Positions 11,513 to 24,082 of a stretch of 64,000 bases of DNA are shown here, in pieces (positions within the stretch are counted from its first letter, which is position 1; the number at the start of each line of letters is the position of its first letter). The DNA is taken from positions 682,001 through 746,000 of the forward strand of contig JACGCM010000750.1 of NCBI GenBank assembly GCA_014058105.1, in the 5' to 3' direction. A program made the translations under genes and the position numbers. The stretch is from Kingdonia uniflora (lineage: Eukaryota; Streptophyta; Magnoliopsida; Ranunculales; Circaeasteraceae). The notes under the pieces are model-generated. The model was not told the origin of the DNA and ran no database searches. It was given only the letters and a program-made list of their open reading frames with translations.

Positions 11513-12703
11513 TTGTCTTTTGCTCGTCCCGAGTAAAATAAAATAATATCCACTTTCATAGGGAGCGTGATTGCATTTAGTACACAAGCTATTAAACCTT
11601 CAAGTTTAGCCTGATGGACGAGTGTTGTCTCATGAAGGTTTGCAGTGACTATACCCACAAAAGTCAATAATGACATTTAAAGCAATTTAAGAATACACAT
11701 GACTCATTTTCTGTGAACTTATCCTTAGTTGTGACAAAAATATACTAATAAAAAAATCCTTAAACTTGCCATTTTCCTAAGTATACCAACAAATATTTTA
11801 AGCTTATCCGAAACTAGAGGTACCACCTCAAGATTAGAAAGACATTAAAATACTTTGCTTTAGTTATATATGAGTATATAGTGAAAATAGCTTTATCGCC
11901 TAATACGCTGTCTAGAATAATTTACTCAGTTTTAGGTAGTCTAGCTCTTACTAGAATAAATTTAACGGCCAGTTCGACAAGTTCCTTAGTCAATTCGTGT
12001 TCCTAGAATTTTACTTTTTCTTTCTTCTTTTGCAAGCCTTTTCTTTTCAGTACTTTGTTTCTTAGTAAAGCCTCCGTAACAGGAGTTTTCGGTTGACAAT
12101 TCCTGCCAGTTGGCAAAGGTTACCGGGGTGTGGTACCCCATCATGACCTAGACTCAAGATTCTCACAAGTAATATTTTTTTAAGCCCCTTTCACATAGTT
12201 CATGGTCAAACTCGAGATTGGTGATAATTTTTCCTCTTTCAGTTCCTAATCATGCGAGTAGCCTTGCAGCGTGAAAGTTTTTAAAGCACATTTGGCTTAT
12301 TATTTTTTTTCTTAGGAATAAACTTATTCTTACGTAGTTGTCTCCCTTGTAGTAAACTATTTCTAACATAAATGCTAAATTTCCCTTATACAGAGTAAAA
12401 ATCTATTGAAGATATTAATTACAAAACTACAGTAAAGTGCATTTTCAAAATATGTCAAGTTAACTTGAATTAGTCGCTAATAAAAAGATAGTACATCTAG
12501 CTAAAGATATTCCAAAATATTCTAGTATATACTTGGTGTAATTTCAAAATTTAGGCTTTTCCATAATATTTATTTCAAGGTAAAATCAGTTTAAGTGTTT
12601 AGAAATTTGTCAAAAATATATCATAAATTGTTAAAGTGCCATTATTTCACTTTTCTTCAAAAAATATTTGAAGAAATGGTTTCCTACTCCCAAACTTAAA
12701 TCA
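11513..12703 (-). other. 3' non-coding region of element D
   Basis: No RT, RNase H, integrase or env frame is readable on either strand. It holds short GGTACCACACCCCGGTAACC-like blocks near 12120-12140 and many short stops. It joins directly to the truncated pol at about 12703. Confidence 0.65.
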
Positions 12704-13790
12704 AACATTGCCCTATGACTGATTTATGTTTTCTAAGGATACTCAACAGTCTACCTTCCTGGTCAGCACCTAGATTGGAAGCTATTATCATAGGTAATGT
12801 TTCAGAATCACCTAGAAAGGCATATTTGAGAGTATTAGGTAATGGCTTGAGGTTTAGCTGGGGTGGTTTAACAATGGATGGTATAGGTAAAGTAGTTGAT
12901 GGTAAAAGAGGTTCAAGTCTAGGTCTCTATTTGGATATTTTTAAAATAAGAGTTGTGTCGGGTAAGGCATTCAACTCTTCAACGACCGTGTCTTTATCAA
13001 AGTCTTCACCAAAGTTTACAAAACATGATTCTAATGAGTCCTCAGAAAAGGATTTGGTGTAAGAGTTGTAAACTAGAGAGTCAATCATATTGAGCTCAGC
13101 CATATCATCAGAATGAGGGACTTGAGTATAATTGTTAAAAATATTGAGTTTGATCTTTATGTCTCCCATTAATAGTTGTAAGACCCTATTAAAGTAATTA
13201 ATAATGGCATGTGCAGCTGCAAGGAAAGGGCAGCCCAATATGACAGGGATCTCATAGCTGGGATTTGTGACATCCTCAGTGTTCAAAATAGTAAAGTCTA
13301 CAGGGAAAATGAGAGTATCAACCTTGATAAGAATATCTTCAAGGATACCATGTGGGTAGGTTCGAGTTCTCCAAGTCCTAATTCCTGATAGACCGAGTAA
13401 GGTAAGACATTCACACTTGCCCCTAAGTTGAGTAGCGCCCTATCCACTTTGTGATCTCCAATTTTACAAGGGATGGTTGGGCTTCTAGGATCTCGAAGCT
13501 TAAGCGATGTTAATGTCTCAGTCAAGAAGACTTTCTTGTGCACATTGATTTTCCTTTTCCTAGTGCATACATCCTTAAGGAATTTGACATATGCAGGGAT
13601 AAGCATGATGGCATCGAGTACTGGAATATTTATATGAACTTGCTTAAATGTATCTAATATCTTATCAAATTGAATCCCTTTATTAGCCAGAAGAAGGCAT
13701 TGCGGATAAGATACATTTGGCTCAAAACATGTCGTTGGTATGGAAATGGACGAAGTAGGCAACTCCTTAGATTTCTGAGAAGGTTCATGG
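12704..13790 (-). pseudogene. Protease and truncated pre-RT segment of element D
   Basis: Reading 13790 to 12704: a proline-rich linker, the Athila-type lead-in IPAYVKFLKDVCTRKRK, then the aspartic protease. Its active-site block is RALLNLGASVNVLPYSVYQ, where the catalytic Asp is replaced by Asn (codon AAC, 13429-13427). The second protease block VILGCPFLAAAHAIIN follows at about 13250-13190. The frame then enters the pre-RT linker (LKPLPNTLKYAFLG, then ILRKHKSVIG) and stops at about 12703, just where RT proper should start. A frame change lies near 13290. Confidence 0.85.
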
Positions 13791-14049
13791 TTGCCTACTA
13801 TAACTGGTTCACTCGTACCTACCTCATCCTCAGTAGCAACTAGTATTGGCTCAACTCTAGGTATTTCAACTAGGCTATTAATTTTTCTACCACTTTAAAG
13901 CGTAGTAATGATATTAAGCTGTTTTGAGATTGAACTTGAATCAAAACCTGGTGGTCCTTTTGGATTAAATTTAGGTTGGCTAGGTAGCTTACTAGGTGGT
14001 CTCTCATGCAATGTATTTGTCAATTGTCCTACTTGAGTCTCTAAATTAG

Positions 14050-15351
14050 AGATAAATTGTGATGCAGAATTTTAATTCACCAAAGTCTATTATTGGAATT
14101 GCATCATTTGTTGTTAAAATTGTAACGCTTGTTTTTGACTTTCCATCGATTGTTTCATGAAGAGGGCAAGGGTCTCTTCCAAAGATGGTTTAGGTAGAGA
14201 AGGTAGAAACTGTGTGGATGACTGAGAGGTTTGCTGAGATGCTTGAGGATATGACTGAGAATTGGGATTCCTAGGCTAATTATGAACTGAGGTATGTGGT
14301 TCTCCAAAACCAGGACTGGGTTGGTTGTTCTTCTACAAAAAAATTTGGTGGCTCTTCCAAGTTGGCTTGTACGGGTCAAATGGCCTCTTGTATTATTTAA
14401 AGCATTCACTTGCTACTTATTGTCATTCATTTCATTTAACATGAGACACATTTGTGTCACATGGGTGACATCATAACAAATGGTGCACCCCTATTGTTGA
14501 AGTTGGTTCATACTACCCTTAGATTGATTCATACCCATAACCTCGATTTTTTGGGTAAGAGTATCTAATTGGGCTTTTATGGCTGTTCCCTCACTCACTT
14601 CATATAAGCCACCTTTCTTGGCTGTCTGAACATTTCTATGTGGACCAAAATCCCACTGCTGAAAGTTCTCAGCCAATGTCTCAAGCTCTTCATAAGCTCT
14701 ATCGGGTTCAGGGTCCTGAAATTTGCCACTATGCATGGATTCTAGCCTGTAACAATTCTCAGACGTCATTTTTTGATAGAAGATCTAGGCTAAATGTTGC
14801 TTTTCAAAACCATGATGGGGACATTATGAAAGAAGATCTTTATATCTCTCCCATGACTCGCAAAATGTTTCGCTTTCATTTAAAAAAAATTTAACAATTG
14901 TATTTCTAAGAGCGAGGGTTTTTCCCATTGAAAGCTATTTGGTTTTGAACTTAGTCTCCATTTGGTCCCATGAATTGATAGATGCTGGTACTAATGAATT
15001 AAGCCAATGACTCGCCTTATCTTTTAGTGAGAATGGGAATAAACGATGGCGGACAGAATCCTCAGTAAAATGTTGATATCTTGGGAGTGCACAAATTTTC
15101 TTAAATTCGTGGATGTGCTTATAAGGGCTCTCAGAATCAAGCCTATGAAATATAGGTAACATTTGGATCACACTAGGCTTAATTTTATAATGATTTGTTG
15201 TGATGGTTGGTAGTACGATATACGAAGGTATATCACTACCCACTGGGGTCCAATAGTCCCTAAGAGATTTGGCGGTAGCCATGATTAGTGTTTCGACTTC
15301 TAACTCAACAACAAGTTCAATTGGGTCAACTCTAGATAGATTACCCTCCAA
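14050..15351 (-). pseudogene. Gag of element D
   Basis: A minus frame opening at 15351 carries the Athila/Tat gag core: RDYWTPVGSDIPSYIVLP, then HIHEFKKICALPRYQHFTED and SLKDKASHWLNSL (residues about 31-125). After a frameshift near 14900 the core continues with TSENCYRLESMHSGKFQDPE, DRAYEELETLAENFQQWDF and GGLYEVSEGTAIKAQLDTLT (14769-14491). A Gln-rich linker follows. Gag forms the virus-like particle in which reverse transcription takes place. The true start may lie upstream. Confidence 0.85.
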
Positions 15352-15479
15352 AATTGGGGGTCATAAGTTCTCTATTGTGTTGATTGGCCGAGGTAGTTGC
15401 TCTCTTCGCTTTGGCAGAGGTGGTAGGCTGCAAATAGGCAAAGGTTCATGTAAACTTCCTTAACGTTTTTCTCCACGTG

Positions 15480-16997
15480 TCCAATTGATCATGCACAAAC
15501 TAATATACGATAAAATTTAGCACTCGATGCAGTAAATAATCAATCAAACCTATAATCTAGCACTTCAACATTTTTTAAGAAGTAATAAACAGGTCTCCCC
15601 TATATTCTTCTATGTTCACAAAAGGATAGGATTGTCAAAGGCTTTGGTTCCTACACTCCCCTGCGTCACTATGCTAGTAATAGCTTAGAGTAGATGTTCA
15701 GTCCTCACGTCCGAGTGAGTTGCCTTATCGTACGTCAGCACTCGAAATGGTGACATCGCAAACATACAACAAGTATTTTACGGTGGTAGGCTGGGGCCGT
15801 ATCCTACGAACCCGTGTTTGTACCCCGGTACGGTATACCTATCCGTTGGGTGATGAAATCCTGCGGGAATCTTGCTACTCTTTTTTAATATCAGCTATTT
15901 TTCACGTCCGGGATGTTCAATTTTCGTGTGATACGAATTTCTTCGCATCCCTAATGGGTGGTCCCACTTATTAGAGAGCTTTTTGGGTGATGAAATCTCA
16001 CAAGTCTCTAACAGTTTTTACCTTTACTAATGTTGGAATGAAAAAAATTTAATCACGTCAATAGGTCAATCCAACCATAGCAAATATTTTATAAGAGCAA
16101 CGTATATTTCCAAAGTCCATATGACTTTATGTTCCAAGTGCCGGGGAGGAGCGGATATGAACCCCTTCTAGATGTCAAGTTTAGAGAAATACCAATCTAC
16201 GGGAAGCGTTTCCCGGTGAAGCTGTGGCTGCCGGTTCACTTAGGGGGCGAAAGAAGTCCCCCTTCACTTAGGGGGAACAAAAAGGATTAGATAGAAGATG
16301 GTTAATGTACTTTGCAAATTCCTCACGATCTCTGAGTACCAACTTTGCAAAACAAGAGAAAAAATGATTAGTGAACTTGTAACAACAATATTAATCTAAT
16401 TTCCAAGTTTATTGTAGTCTATGATGTTCTAATTTTCAAATGCGCATATCGTTAAACTCGGTTGAGAGAGAACATTAAATAATATCAATTTTGAAAGATA
16501 ATTTAGAAAGGAAAAATATTCAAGAAGGAAATTTTCTGGAATTTTGCTTCTCTAATGCTCAAAACAAGTGATTAATGAATAGCGGTGTCCTTTACTAAGA
16601 CTATTTTTTACTATTTTTTCAAAAGGCTGTAACCCACAAACGACTAAACCTAAAAATATGAGCTATACCAATTCAGAAAGGGTTTTGAATTATCTAAAAC
16701 TTTTGTAACAAATATATTTTCCAATTGTGAAGTTTAGATGGTCAAAAACCGTAAAACATTCAGAAACACACTCTTCATTGAAATCTGAGTATGTTTCTTC
16801 CAAAATTAATATCTTCGAAATCGCTTATCAGAAATTGTTAAATCTAATTTATTCAGAAATAAATCTCATAAATCTAATCATAAAACTAATTGTCAAACTT
16901 AACAACTAACCTTGATAGAAACCAACAAGCTAAAATATAAGAAAATAATTTAAAGAAAATAATTTTGGTATTAAAAAGAATCATTTTCACCATTGCC
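15480..16997 (-). other. 5' leader of element D
   Basis: Long non-coding leader between PBS and gag. Visible features are a perfect 6-bp-stem hairpin at 16200-16215 (CGGGAA GCGT TTCCCG) and a duplicated TTCACTTAGGGGG at 16235 and 16263. A packaging role is conceivable but not shown. Confidence 0.5.
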
Positions 16998-17015
16998 TCC
17001 CCGACATCGGCGTCA
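16998..17015 (-). promoter_or_regulatory. Primer-binding site of element D (tRNA-Asp type)
   Basis: On the minus strand TGACGCCGATGTCGGGGA begins two bases inside the LTR. It differs at a few positions from TGGCGCCGTTGCCGGGG, the complement of plant tRNA-Asp 3' end used by Athila elements. Confidence 0.85.
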
Positions 17016-17017
17016 TT

Positions 17018-18273
17018 TGATAGGTGGTTTTTAGGGCCTATATAAAATACCCACTCAAAGTTACGGTTGTCGAATTGTAGCACGAATGAGTGAGATCGAA
17101 TCCACAAGGAGGTTTGGGAAAACAAATTCTTTTTGGGTCGAATAACGATTTTATACGAGATAAATCTAAGAAGAATAAATAAAAACTAATTATCAAACTT
17201 AATGAGGAAGAGAGCTAAGGTTCGGACTTTGCCTCTACCTTTCAAAATACTAATCGATACATAACTAGATCCTAATATGTCCACCTATCATATGTTCGTA
17301 TTAAGACACATACGATGTAGAAAAATAAACTACTAAATCTATGGTCAAGTATTTAGTGGTTATTCCTTTAAGAGATGGTGAAGAGTATTTTAGAGAATTA
17401 TCAATTCAACCATGGCTAGGCTTGAGTGAGTTCTCTAATGTTTCCTCTTGTTTAGATCTCCAAATCAAGTTTATGGTTAATAACACTTGTTTGTATCCAA
17501 AGTTATTGTACACCAAATCGAAGCTATGGTCAAGCCTTTGATATAATGCACTAACTTATAAATTATAAAGTACTAAGAGAAAACTAATAAGAACCTAATT
17601 ATTATCAACTATTGCTCATCCAAGAAGAGGCCTCATCCTAACCTTAGCTAGGAGATTAGCCGCTAATCTCGGACTTCATCATATTAAGAACTAAAATAGA
17701 CATTAACAAAAATTAAACTAAAAGAGAAGAAGAGACGATTAAATAAAAATTATGACTTTATTTCTTATAATCTTGCTCTAATATGAGATGCTCCATTACA
17801 ATGGGGGGAGGGTTCCTTTTATAGGAGAAGGAACCCAAATTTAAAAACTATACATTAAATTGTAAAAAATATTTTCACAATAATATCTTCTAATTTTACA
17901 ACCAATCTCCTAAGATTCTTACATATAATTCCCTTAAGTGATTTAAAGATCTTTCTTCATGGAAACTCTTGCATATATTTTCAATATAAAAAATCTTCAA
18001 GGATCTTGGATGTAATATATTCTTTGATCCTATTCTCCAAGAATATTTGTGTATATATTTCATCAATCTTGAGACCAAATATATTGTGTTTTTGACTTTT
18101 TGTGCTATGAACTGCTGGAGATAATTTTACTTGACTTTAAGAGCTTGGTTTTAAATATCCATCTCCAATAGCTACAATCAAACAAACGCACATAAGTACC
18201 TTAAATTAAATATAATGGACGACTACAATACATGTTCGGGTATATTAAAAATGTCATAATTACGCGCTCATCA
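17018..18273 (-). repeat. 5' LTR of element D
   Basis: 1256 bp, plus-strand ends TGATAGGTGG and CGCTCATCA, partner of 10267-11499. Followed by the GCAGC duplication at 18274-18278. On the minus strand a CTATAAAAGG TATA-like box lies near 17817-17826. Confidence 0.93.
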
Positions 18274-18278
18274 GCAGC

Positions 18279-19573
18279 ATCACCCTGCTTAGCTGTGAGC
18301 CATCTAATTTGGGAGGATGTTGGTACCACCTTCATTTGTTCTTGTGTTCTTTTTCAAGGTGTCAACCCTGGTGCATGCAAACTCGAGCGAACCCTGATGG
18401 CTTTAGCTTTCCCCTTTTATATCGCCCAAGGAAAATCTTGTTGAGTTGAGGCCTGTCTACCAAAGGTGGATAAATCACTTGTACCGGTATTCCCTACCGA
18501 GCTCTTGGGACAAAAGTACTCTTCGGCCTTGCCAGAGAGTTATAATCCATTGCACCCGAGCTTTCCTTGGAAGTAGAAGTTTTTCTTTTCCGTGAGGGAC
18601 CTGCCAATCTCAAAGGAGCTTTGAGAAGGGTATCTATCTTTTTCCATCTCCTCTGTAACAGCTTCAACCTTTGATAGATCTAATTGATACGATTGTCATT
18701 CTCATTGATCAGATCATCCATATAGTGTTGGGTGCTGTCCAGTACTCCACTTTGAGGTCCTGCAGAGTATACATATTCAAGATATGAATATGGTCGAAGA
18801 TAAATACTTCAAAGTAATCAAATAGCTAATACTCCTTTAACACAAGCAGATCCTTATCCCACCTGCGCCCAGTCGAGCACAAGTCGAACAAACAAGGCTT
18901 ATCAGGATGACATTGTATGTGAAATGTCCCTACCTTTGTATTACTCTTCTTCGAGTAAAAGGCTACGATGACCTAACATTTAACTAGAGGCCTATCTTTG
19001 GATAAAAACTCTCCATTTAAGGCCCTGATGACTTTTATCATCCCATTAAAATTGACATTCATTTGACAAGGTGTAACATCTTAAAATTTAATAAGTCCTT
19101 CACAAGGCATCGAAGGGGCAGCTACATGCCCAGCCTAATCTGGCCACAAAAAGCCATAATTCCTTCGGCAAGCTCATCCTCAAAGGACAATTTTGGCCCT
19201 CAAGGAATTAAGGAAAATTTCCTTCCAACCAGATCGTGTTTTTTGAGAAACCAGCCAAGTCTTGCTCACTCCTGAGGGGTAACATATGCAAAATAGACCC
19301 CATCATCCTTTATTTCTTCGTCACTATCTTTAGGACAGCTACCATCATTACATTTCCCTCATCATTTCTCTCTTCGCCTTCTTCTTTGTCCCTTGCAGGA
19401 TCATTCCCAACCTCCTCCTTATCACACTCCCTAACAACCTATGACCTTCTCCAGCTTTACCTTATAGAATTGACATTAGGTTCCATAATCGCAAGCGAAG
19501 TATCGGTTACAGTATGCAATTCTTCCACATCACTACTACTTTCTTCCCCTTGACCTGAATTACTCAGCTAATT
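18279..19573 (-). pseudogene. Antisense gene of element B, middle part
   Basis: This segment lies between the D and C insertions. From 19560 leftward it reads an acidic Ser/Glu start, then LPKELWLFVARLGWACSCPF. That corresponds to the transposase-like block LPLRRLVKEMLNFW in element A. Near 18930-18850 it reads HPDKPCLFDL...WDKDLLVL, matching PWFFDL...WDKDLVVV in A. Many stops are present. Confidence 0.55.
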
Positions 19574-19578
19574 CAATA

Positions 19579-20194
19579 TATAAGGACCTATCCCCTGATC
19601 TAACCCAATTCGAACTATTTCTAGTTCAAACTACCTCCATATCAGACTCACGCATCTTATACATGATATAAATAGTTAGCATTGACACCTACACCATGAA
19701 CTGATGAAGAATGTGGGTCGAGTACAACAAAAAAGCATAAAACAAGTCAAAGACACTTGCCTCTCACGAGCTCAATAGTTATTTAGTCAACCGTCACTTG
19801 CCATATTATTTGGTGAATGTGCTTCAGCATGATAACGAATTACGAGCAAGGCTTATATAAAGAAAAAGTTCCAGAAGAGACAAGGACCAGAAAAATATAT
19901 GAGAAATCACCAAGAAAACTATATTTTTTGAATTGCCAAACACCAAAATTCTTATTTACAAGATCAAGTATTTTTAGTTCGAGAGATCACTTGTAATAAG
20001 ATATTAACCTCATGCAATAAAAGTTATTATTACTAAAACCCTCAACTCGAGGTCGTGATTTATTTACCTATTTAGAGGTTTTCCACGCTAAATTACCTGT
20101 GCCATTTCTAATTTAACATTAGTATTTATCGCAAAGACATTGGTGTAAGAGCTAATTCCATGCCATCTCGAGATTACGGAATTATGCCATTATA
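19579..20194 (+). repeat. 5' LTR of element C
   Basis: 616 bp; start TATAAGGACCTATCC (TG mutated to TA), end ATGCCATTATA. It aligns throughout with 33224-33841. A TATA-like TTATATAAAG lies near 19854-19863. Confidence 0.9.
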
Positions 20195-20196
20195 TT

Positions 20197-20213
20197 TGGC
20201 ACCGTCTATGGGA
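20197..20213 (+). promoter_or_regulatory. Primer-binding site of element C
   Basis: TGGCACCGTCTATGGGA lies two bases after the LTR end. The same motif (TGGCACCGTCTGCGC) follows the LTR at 36598, so both subfamilies use the same primer type. Confidence 0.8.
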
Positions 20214-20271
20214 AAGAAGACATTTCCACGATATCATAAGGCATACATTCACTCTACTATCAATTTCAATC

Positions 20272-22050
20272 ATGGTCACTTCTAGTCAGCCAGTCACCGG
20301 AATTTAGCTTAATATTTCAGTTGAGCCAGAGCAGCTTACAGGGCTACGGGAGACTCTCCACTCCGAAACAGGAAAGCGTAATGAGCTCGAACGTTAGTTA
20401 ACTCTTGACCGAGAGCTCTGTGAAAAGGAACTCAAAGCTGAGCGATAAGCTCATTTGACAGCATTCAAATGACACGAAGACCAGAGGACAACCATCCAGA
20501 CTGTATTACGAGCTCTGTAGGATACTCAATAAAGTCCTCAAACCAGGGATCGCGATCAGGTGCCAGAGGCTACCCGGGTCTCTGCGTGGGATAGGTTGGG
20601 ACCTCGAGGAACCATCAACAAAGCTATTTCCAGAAATATTCAGCATGAGCATTAACCTTCCATTCATTTGGGTGGTAAAGTTCAGTCCAAAATTAGCAGA
20701 GGTTGCCGATTTTCCAAATGTTAGGAGGAAGAACAGTGACCTCAACCTCGAATTCCTGCATTTGATTATTTAAGTAAGGGTACCGGTACTCATAATCCTC
20801 AACCTCCTCGTCAAGCTACTTAACTGACATGTCTATATGTCAAACAAAAGCATATGGATAAGCGCATCAAGGAGTTAATAGAAGTACAAGTTCTGGGCAC
20901 AACAGATGACCATTCCAATTTACAAGAAAGTTTGATTGCCAAACAACTATTCGATATGGAAATACTTAAAGGTTTTCGTACTCTAAAAAGCCGTAAATAC
21001 AAGGGCACTGATCCAAATGAGCACATTCAACAATACCGTGATTCATTCGGGTTGTATTTCAATCTCAACCACATCCTTTGCCGTTTGTTCACAACAAGTC
21101 TACAAGAAGAACCGCTTCGATGGTTCCACTCTTTACCTGAAGATTCCATACTCACATTTGATCAGCTACAAAAATAATTCATTAAGACGTATCCTCACAA
21201 CAGAGACAAAGAGGAGAATTTATATTCTCTTATTAGTATTAAACAATCACATGAAGAAAAGCTCGAGTCCTTTGCAAAGAAGTTTTTAGAGTTCACACGT
21301 ATAGTAGAGAATCTCGATCAGAAAATAGCTGTTACTGCTTTTACCAACGCGCTTCAGCTCGACTGTAAGGCCAACAAATACTTCTTCCTCAACAAACCTG
21401 TGACCTTGGATGATATGATCACCAAGGTCAATGGTTATGTTGACCTGGAAAGTATGATGTTCAAAAGGCTTAAATTTACTAAAACCGTCATAACCACTAA
21501 AGGTCCACCCACAGATCGAAATACTGAACAAAAGAATGATTAGGGTAATCAAAAATGCTCCAAGGGCAACACTGACAACCCTAAAATAGGTGGTTAACTA
21601 CCCAAATCGGTTCTCCCAAAGATGAACGTTCAAATTGCCATAATTTTTCCAATCCTCTCCAGGGATAAGTTATACCGTCACTTTCAACTATTGGAACCAA
21701 TCAAAAGCCGCCCGTACTACATGCATCACAAGGTAAACCATCATTCTACTAACAACTGCTATACTTAACAGAGGTTGCTGGAATTCATTTTCAAGGAGGG
21801 ACAAATGTACGACTACATTATCGACCTAGAATCATACAAGGATGGCAGCTATAAGAAGCAGTTTGATGTAGTCCAGGTCTAAGATTAAGCTGAGGGGAAA
21901 CATCTCTGCTATATGTACCACAACATCATGATCAAAATTCATCAGATCAACAACTCTTTCCAATTCAAGCACAGGAGACTGTCAGAATGTTACGATCTTA
22001 CAATTCAAGATAAAGAAGCCAAGCCTCTGCCAGAGTCGAGCAAACGCTGA
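20272..22050 (+). pseudogene. Gag of element C
   Basis: The frame opens MVTSSQPVTGI at 20272 and passes through a charged N-terminal coiled-coil zone with several stops. The best-preserved part (20854-21177) reads FDMEILKGFRTLKSRKYKGTD, HIQQYRD and EPLRWFHSLPEDSILTFDQL, the retrotransposon gag core. LESFAKKFLEFTRIVENLDQ follows. A nucleocapsid-like remnant near 21715-21770 (YYMHHKVNHHSTNNC) replaces the usual CxxH..GHxTxxC finger, its first Cys lost. Typical Tat gag. Confidence 0.8.
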
Positions 22051-22056
22051 CCTGGG

Positions 22057-22548
22057 ATGTCATTTGAATATTGCGACATTAGTCATGTAAGATTTCCATA
22101 TCATGAGGCTTTAGTCATAATGCTCAAGATGAATAAGTTTGTCATGCACATAATGATGATCGATATTGGAAGCGGTATTGAGATTATCTTTCAGAGTACA
22201 ATCGACCAAATGGGATTAGCCGATCAAGTTATTCCAAACGACACCAATATCAGTGGATTAAATTATTCTAAAGAAGAACGAGTAGGAAATATAATCTTAC
22301 CTATTATAGCAGGACCAACCACCATCAACGTCGTCTTCTACGTCATCAACACCAAATCTTGTTATCTTAGAATTATGGGCCGCTGCAAGATTCACAACAT
22401 GGAAGCAATCGCTTCCATTAATTATAAAATACTCCGCTTCAAGCACAATGATGGTATCTATGAAATCAATGGTAGTCGAAAGATTTCTCGGGCTTATAAA
22501 AACATTGTCTCTGCCAATCTAGATACCCCAGACAGATACACTGTATAG
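22057..22548 (+). pseudogene. Aspartic protease of element C
   Basis: An open 163-codon frame. MMIDIGSGIEIIF (about residues 53-65) is the active-site block; Asp is kept but DTGS or DSGS has become DIGS. FYVINTKSCYLRIMGR corresponds to the second protease block (Y..ILGR). The frame closes at 22548, and pol continues after a stop. Confidence 0.75.
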
Positions 22549-22731
22549 CAATTACAGACAGCAGATCACCTTGATGATCAGACTTTAACAGAAGAGCCTT
22601 CAGAATATATCAATATTGATGGACCAAGTAGAGGTACTTTTATCGGTACCAAGCTGGTCCAGCACGATAAGGATGCTCTCATTTAATTTTTACGACTGAA
22701 TCGAGACGTTTCTACATAGACTTTCGAAGAG

Positions 22732-24070
22732 ATGCTTGGGGTCGATCCGGCTAAGGCATGTCACAAATTGGACAATAACATCAAAGCTACGGTGGTCAAA
22801 CAAAAATTGCGACGACTGTCACCACTCCCTAAAAATGAAGTTAATATGGAGATTAAGAAATTGTTCAAAGTAGGATTCATTCAAGAAGCCAAGTATCCAG
22901 ATTGGATATCCCACAACATCGCTGTCCCCAAGAAGAAAGGAAAAGTCTGAGTTTGTACAGATTTTAAAGATCAAAATAAATATACTCCAAGGATAGTTTC
23001 CCTCTTCCCAATATCTATCAAATTCTTGATTCTACAATAGGTCACGAACTCCTATCTATGATGGATGCTTCTTTTGGATACAATCAGATTCCACTCTTGG
23101 AAGAAGATCAAGAAAAGACCACTTTCATCACTGGAAAATGACTTTATTGCTATAAAGTTATACCCTTCAGACTCAAAAATGCAGGCACGAATTATCGATG
23201 TTTGATGACTATAATGTTTAAAGCACATCTTGGAAAATTCGTGGAAGTCTATATTGACGATCTCTTGTGCAAGAGCATACAGTCAGTAAACCACATTATA
23301 GATCTCAACAGAATATTCAATATTCTTTGATCTTATAAGATGTGACTCAACCATGATAAGTATCAATTCGGAGTAGATTCAGGTCAATTCCATGACCATC
23401 TTATCAGTAAGAAAGGGATTGAGGCTGATCCAGATCAAATGCAAGCCCTTATTAACATGCCATCTCCAAAAATGACAAAAGATGTACAAAAACTTGTCAG
23501 CAATATTGCCGCTGTCAACCGATTCATTTCAAAATCTTTAAATCGCTATCGTTGGTTGTTCCTATAACTCCACAGTTGTACCAAACAAAGAAAAGTTTAG
23601 CCCAATACAGAGATTCAATGGACATCAGAATGCGAGGTAGCTTTTCAGGATCTCAAAACCTATTTGGGGAAGTCTCCCATAATGAGCACCCTTGTAGATA
23701 TTGTGGAACTTATTATTTAATTAGTAGCTACATGTACTTCTATCAGCTCGGTTCTCATTCAACTTGAAGGGAAAATTGAGAAGCCAGTCTACTTCATCAG
23801 CAAAACCCTCACTCCAGCAGAAATGTGGTATTCTAAAATCGGGAGACTCCATCTAATTCTTGTTTAGACTTCACAGAACTTTAAGCATTTCTTCCAAGTT
23901 TCTTCAGTAAAAATCATGATGAACTACCTACTCCGGGAAGTTTGGTCCAAGAATGAAAAATTCAAGAGAGTGCAACAATGGTCAGTCAGCTTGGGAGAAC
24001 ATGATATCATGTCCGTACAACGACATTCAGAGAAGGGTCAGGACGTATATTTTCTCGTGGATTTTCTAGT
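22732..24070 (+). pseudogene. Reverse transcriptase and tether of element C
   Basis: It starts MLGVDPAKACHKLD, the usual Tat pre-RT block, then GFIQEAKYPDWISHNIAVPK and VCTDFKDQNK. A frameshift near 22980 breaks the MDASFGYNQI block. The catalytic loop VYIDDLLCKS is intact at 23250-23261 (YIDD). The connection domain continues through KPVYFISKTLTPAE (about 23790) to EHDIMSVQ. Stops and at least three frame changes inactivate it. Confidence 0.85.
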
Positions 24071-24082
24071 TGAAGATCCCGC

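Larger units (their letters stand above)
10267..18273 (-). mobile_element. Element D: Athila-type gypsy retrotransposon lacking RT, RNase H and integrase
   Basis: Two LTRs with TGAT...ATCA ends (10267-11499 and 17018-18273) flank a 5.5 kb interior. The host duplication GCAGC is perfect at 10262-10266 and 18274-18278. On the minus strand the order is 5' LTR, PBS matching tRNA-Asp, long leader, gag, protease, then an abrupt jump to 3' non-coding DNA, PPT and 3' LTR. Total 8007 bp. The first 100 aligned LTR bases show roughly 14 differences, so the insertion is old. It splits element B's antisense gene. Confidence 0.92.

Noticed and set aside
11513..12703. Possible env-like frame in the Athila-type element D
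   Set aside because: No open frame, signal peptide or membrane segments could be read on the element's strand.
12715..13062. 115-codon plus-strand open frame
   Set aside because: Lies opposite the protease and pre-RT frame of element D, which matches known protein blocks.
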